Source: Echinometra lucunter (lineage: Eukaryota > Echinodermata > Echinoidea > Camarodonta > Echinometridae). From it: a stretch of 64,000 nucleotides of DNA. A program made the translations under genes and the position numbers. Numbering within the stretch: position 1 is the first letter of the stretch; every line of letters starts with the position of its first letter. The notes beneath the pieces are model-generated. The model was not told the origin of the DNA. It did not search any database and saw only the letters and a program-made list of their open reading frames with translations. The stretch is from contig CM057152.1 in assembly GCA_029962745.1 (NCBI GenBank), positions 22,525,176 to 22,589,175 of the forward strand. The letters are read 5' to 3'. This document shows, piece by piece, positions 60,111 to 64,000 of the stretch.

Positions 60111-60764
60111 TTTCCACGCACTCCACCTTTTATCACCTTCACGCACTCCACTCACACGACTCAACACTCGTATATACACTTTAGAATTATTCACTTCACA
60201 CTTATTCAACCAGACAGTCATTTTTATCACCTTCCACGTACCCGAACAACGCTTGCACATAAGTACACAATGCAATGACCCCCCCCCCCCCCCCCCCGAT
60301 TTAACTAATGCCGGCTCATTGTACACATTCAAACGCAAATTGAAAATATGCGTCTTAAATAATGGCTCCTTTATGTATTTCGCCTCTCTTCTCTCTCGTC
60401 TTATTTATTTTCCCCATTTATTCCTCTTTCTTCATTTTTTTCTTCATATTTTTTCGAATTGTTTTCTTGTAAGATCGTCTTTCATATAAACACGCATTAA
60501 TCTCAAAGATTTTTTTTGTTTGTTTTTGTTTCAAAACTTTCTAAGGAACCTTGAAATACAAGCTTAGCTTTTATTGTTGGATTCCCTCATATTTCACCTC
60601 ACTAAATCAGTTTGACTTATCTTAATGATGGAACATTGACTTGTATCTTTGACTATATCCACTTGTTTCCCCATGTTTTTGTGTTAAAAGCTTTGTAGAT
60701 GTTTTTTTCAATATTATTGTTAAATTTATGTTCCGTTCTATTTATGTGAGCTACATAAGAAGTT

Positions 60765-60808
60765 AAACTAAACTAAACTAAACTAAACTAAACCGTTAAA
60801 CTAAACTA
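60765..60808. repeat. (TAAAC)n microsatellite
   Basis: Direct repeats of the pentamer TAAAC, just before the MITE at 60813. Confidence 0.93.
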
Positions 60809-60812
60809 ATAA

Positions 60813-60991
60813 TCAGAAGCCGCGGAACATTTTTGAAAGTGAGGGGGGGGGGGGGCTGCGCGTACAAACCAGGAAAATCACTTCCGGGTTTTTGTACATA
60901 GGCAAATGTGTCTATTCAAAAAAGTGGGGGGGGGGGGGCTGCAGCCCCCCCCCCCCCCCCCCTAGCGTCTATAGGTTCCGCGGCCCCTGAT
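60813..60991. repeat. hAT-like MITE rich in G/C runs
   Basis: TCAGAAGCCGCGGAAC at the left and GTTCCGCGGCCCCTGA at the right are inverted repeats of the CAGGGGCCGCGG type. The interior has two poly-G runs, CTGCAGCC and a poly-C run that can pair with them. Confidence 0.72.
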
Positions 60992-61189
60992 AATTATGTA
61001 TACTCTAACCTATATATCATAGCAATTTCAAGAATTTATTGAATATATTCGGCGTAACCTACGACTGGAGCTCTGAGGGGAAAGCGAGCTTGGTTGGTTA
61101 TTTGACCCGACTGCTAAGAAAGAGTATGCTTGTTAGTAAACAACCAGGGACCGACGGCTTTAAGTCCCCTCCGAAGGACTTGGTAATGA

Positions 61190-61297
61190 GGATTAACACC
61201 TTACAAAAGGGCATTAGCGCATCCACTAGGTTTCTAACCTGTGTACTCCCGGTTACGAGACCAATGCTCTACCATTGAGCCACAGCGCCTCTATCCG
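61190..61297 (-). mobile_element. tRNA-like SINE head or tRNA pseudogene
   Basis: Read on the - strand: GGCGCTGTGGCTCAATGGTA with a pairing D-arm (GCTC...GAGC), then CTCGTAA as a possible anticodon loop (CGT), then GGTTAGAAACC as a degenerate B box/T-arm. The anticodon and acceptor stems pair poorly, so a functional tRNA is unlikely. A foldback element sits directly at its 5' end. Confidence 0.6.
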
Positions 61298-61537
61298 TAG
61301 TCTAGATTCTGGACTCTTTTTATGAAGTTTTTATATTCCCCGAAACAGCTGCTAAACTCACTGTACGCGTCAAGTCGAGTGATGGCGCGATCCCGAGAAC
61401 TCTGGACAACCTGTCCGCCCGGCCGGGCGGACAGGTTCTCGGGATCGCGCCATCACTCGACTTGACGCGTACAGTGAGTTTAGCAGCTGTTTCGGGGAAT
61501 ATAAAAACTTCATAAAAAGAGTCCAGAATCTAGACTA
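61298..61537. mobile_element. Near-perfect 240-bp foldback with 9-bp target duplication
   Basis: Arms of about 105-115 bp from TAGTCTAGATTCTGGACTC inward to CTGTCCGCCCGG match their reverse complement almost without error; one arm carries a 10-bp extra segment (TCTGGACAAC region). CTCTATCCG lies directly on both sides (61289-61297, 61538-61546). A 9-bp duplication suits Mutator-like elements (inference). Confidence 0.93.
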
Positions 61538-61824
61538 CTCTATCCGCGGAGGTGACCCGCGGGTCTCTCCCATAAAGATCCTATATGATCTCTATGGTCT
61601 CTCCTAACTAATTGGGATGCGCAGGCATACCACTACACTGCAGTTTTCTCTACTTTTCTTCGAATAGTGCAATGGGTTCTTAACGTGCAAATATATGGCG
61701 ACTCTCCACTACAAGGGGCCTCCATTTGACGTCCTATCCGAGGGACGGAGTACTTTCCACCGAAACATAATAATCATGCGTCTATATGAAGGAGAGAGGG
61801 AAGTTAACACACAGCGCAGGCTTT

Positions 61825-61905
61825 GGTCATTCACCCGACATGGATTCGAACCACAGTCTTTGGTTCTAAAGGCAGACGCTTATACCAACTGAGCCCACTC
61901 ACTTC
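61825..61905 (-). mobile_element. Second tRNA-like element
   Basis: On the - strand GTGGGCTCAGTTGGTATAAGC (A box) and TGTGGTTCGAATCCATG (intact B box) are spaced as in a tRNA. The anticodon stem is not convincing. Likely a SINE head or tRNA pseudogene. Confidence 0.6.
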
Positions 61906-62439
61906 CGAATCAATGAATCATAACCAATCATATCATCGATCAATCAACAATCAGTCATTTTAAGCCAATCAATTAGCAATCATCATTTTCTATCATGTCA
62001 GTCATTCAGCCAACATCAATCACTTAGAAATCATTTCAGGTCACTTAAATATCAGTCAATCAATCAATCATTTTATTACAACAATCAATGAATAATATTA
62101 ATAATAAAAGCATACCAATCCACGAATTGCATTAATCAATCAGTCGATCTAGCCGTCTACAGTCAGTCCGCAGGTCTACAAAAAGTGGCTTCCTTCACGT
62201 AACTGGTATGCATGAACGGAACAGGCTCTACATATTTAATGAGTTAAAACCTGTCAGAACACCACTTTCATTATGGCCCTTGCTGCTCCAATACTTAATA
62301 AAATTCGATGTTTTTGGTATCTATGTAAAGATGAATAATCAATCTCTTATGCCATGTGTTTGAATTTAATGAAAAATTTGGAAGAAGAGGTGATCTAAAA
62401 AACGATGATCTAAAAAACGATACAAAAATTATTTTTTCC

Positions 62440-62975
62440 CCTGCCAAAAGTTGTCATTTTGTAAGGCTTTTTAGACTTGAGCCCAAATAATTTTTACATG
62501 ACCACAAAGCTGAATATCTATGCTTTATGAAAATACCAATTTTAACACATGATGCAATTTAATCGGGTCAAGAGCACACTTTACACAGACCAAGTGCAAT
62601 TACCAGCCCAAAACCATAAATACTGCTCTGTGATTGGTCCATTCAGACCACACACTCATCCTGGAATCCTAACGGTCACCTGCTGAGTCACTGAAGGTCA
62701 CACTCTCCATGTGGCAGTCTGTTCAAAACAGCCGCGCTGGCATGATTCTGACCTTATTCAGCCAATCAGAACACTGGATTTCATGCTGATCTAAAAATCA
62801 AGAAATCTTGTCCTGAACTTCGTTGGGAAAAGTGTGCTCTTGACCCGATTAAAAGGTGCCCCACATTAAGAATGGTATTTTGAGAAAATACAGACTTTCA
62901 GCTTTATTTTGATGTAAATATTATTTGGGCTCAAAATAAAAAGTTTTGCACAATCTGCAAGAGAAGTAAGAGAAG
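62440..62975. repeat. Outer foldback interrupted by a MITE
   Basis: GACTTGAGCCCAAATAATTT, AAAGCTGAA and AAAATACCA on the left mirror TGGTATTTTGAG, TTCAGCTTT and AATATTATTTGGGCTCAAAA on the right, on either side of 62558-62853. Confidence 0.75.
62558..62853. repeat. TTTAATCGGGTCAAGAGCACA-type MITE (inner)
   Basis: Left TTTAATCGGGTCAAGAGCAC and right GTGCTCTTGACCCGATTAAA are perfect inverted repeats of about 25 bp. About 296 bp, no coding potential. Confidence 0.9.
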
Positions 62976-64000
62976 AGAATTGTGTTTTGAAGCATCTTTT
63001 TTCACCTTAATTTACACATATTTCCCCAAATATGTTATCAAAATGAATGCAAAAATGTTAAAGTGTGATATTTACTCTTTTCAATGGTGTATCAACCCAT
63101 GATTTCACTTGATGATAAAGTAGTTAAATTCTTCCAGAAAGAAAGTCTCATAATTCATGAGATTTGATAGGATGGAAGATTTGGCCACGAGAGCATTTAC
63201 GTGAATCCTGCTCATTTGCTCATTAGCATACAGACCTGCAGACTGGCTGTCTATCCACGATCACAATCCATTTTGATTTGGGAAATGAAACCAAATGAAC
63301 ATAATCTTAACAATGTTTTAGATTTTCTATTTTTAATGACTGAAAAACACAGAAACATATATCTGAAACGATATTACGGTCTGAAAGAATATCATACCAT
63401 GATATAAAATGGCAAAGATAGGGAGGTACTTATAGGCCCATACTTTAATAGTCAAGACCTCACAACAAACACAGTATTTTAGTATAATGTACAAGACATG
63501 GAGGTATACTTAACAACATGAAATATGCGAGTAGTTTTATAATCTATAAACAAACAGAAAATACAAATGTATTCATAACCTCATGGATAATCATGTAATG
63601 TATACGTATAAAACAAAATGATACTAGTAATCTACCAAAATGGACACTAGATATAGGCCCTATATGGATATAGTGATTTGGTAAAACGACCAGACTTATA
63701 AACATAACTAGAACATGCATCCGTGATCAGAGTTGACAACAGTGCTCACGATAGTCATGATGAGCTCAAACATTGACCCCAAAAGACTGGGCTATTTTTC
63801 TATACATTGAGAACTGGGGTTGAGGATGATGTTCCCCCCCCCCCCATCTCGGCCACGACAAAAATTTGCACGGGCCTTGAGAATCGCGTAAATAATAGAA
63901 ATCCATCGTTATTTTATGTAAATCTTTATCTTTGTTTTAATCTTATAATTTATGCAAATCATATGCGTAAATGCATTACATATTTTGAGTGATAATCATG

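Larger units (their letters stand above)
58605..64000. other. Upstream/intergenic region, repeat-dominated
   Basis: No exon pair with fitting splice sites and protein-like sequence was found. 58605-58900 probably contains the 5' UTR and promoter of the - strand gene. The rest consists of homopolymer runs, SINE-like heads, foldbacks, (AATC)-rich stretches and unassigned AT-rich DNA (63000-64000 shows nothing I recognise). Confidence 0.6.

Noticed and set aside
61190..61905. Two functional tRNA genes
   Set aside because: A and B boxes are present, but anticodon and acceptor stems do not pair well; SINE heads or pseudogenes are more likely.

Overview
This looks like a gene-containing window from an animal nuclear genome, most likely a marine deuterostome invertebrate. 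An echinoderm (sea-urchin-like) is my first guess; a hemichordate or another marine invertebrate is possible. The reasons are two multi-exon genes with canonical GT-AG introns, an AT-rich background packed with small inverted-repeat (MITE-like) elements, tRNA-derived SINEs, LINE tails, and tandem-core repeats ending in a GCCTCCGCC hairpin of a kind familiar from marine invertebrates. The taxon is inference. Nothing bacterial is present.

Two genes could be rebuilt exon by exon, with every splice phase agreeing. On the + strand, 919-23060, 21 exons encode an 872-residue orthologue of TTC27, a tetratricopeptide-repeat protein. On the - strand, 58604 down to 31135, 11 exons encode a 918-residue protein. 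It has an unassigned helical N-terminal part, a TIR-like domain most like the BCAP/BANK1 type (about residues 186-335), a long Ser/Gly/Pro/Asn-rich linker (about 340-790), and a C-terminal death domain (about 815-905). It reads like a cytoplasmic innate-immune or death-signalling adaptor with a TIR-before-death-domain order, the reverse of MyD88. All ten of its introns are phase 1. The two genes converge tail to tail across an 8-kb gap (23061-31134).

Layout. 1-918: upstream region with the arm of a foldback element. 919-23060: TTC27; the intron at 14980-18726 holds most of a 3.3-kb inverted-repeat transposon carrying a decayed PIF/Harbinger transposase and a LINE tail. 23061-31134: convergent intergenic region with MITEs, a SINE, a 310-bp foldback and a LINE tail. 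31135-58604: the TIR/death-domain gene; its 9.8-kb intron 3 (40915-51125) holds a SINE, two TTAA-flanked MITEs, a 360-bp tandem array split by a foldback, a 15-bp minisatellite and two tandem-core elements. 58605-64000: probable promoter side, then repeat-dominated sequence with homopolymer tracts, tRNA-like SINE heads, an almost perfect 240-bp foldback with a 9-bp target duplication, and a nested MITE.

Most of the unusual content is (a) the domain architecture of the - strand gene and (b) a dense, layered record of non-autonomous DNA transposons, including several insertions of one element inside another.
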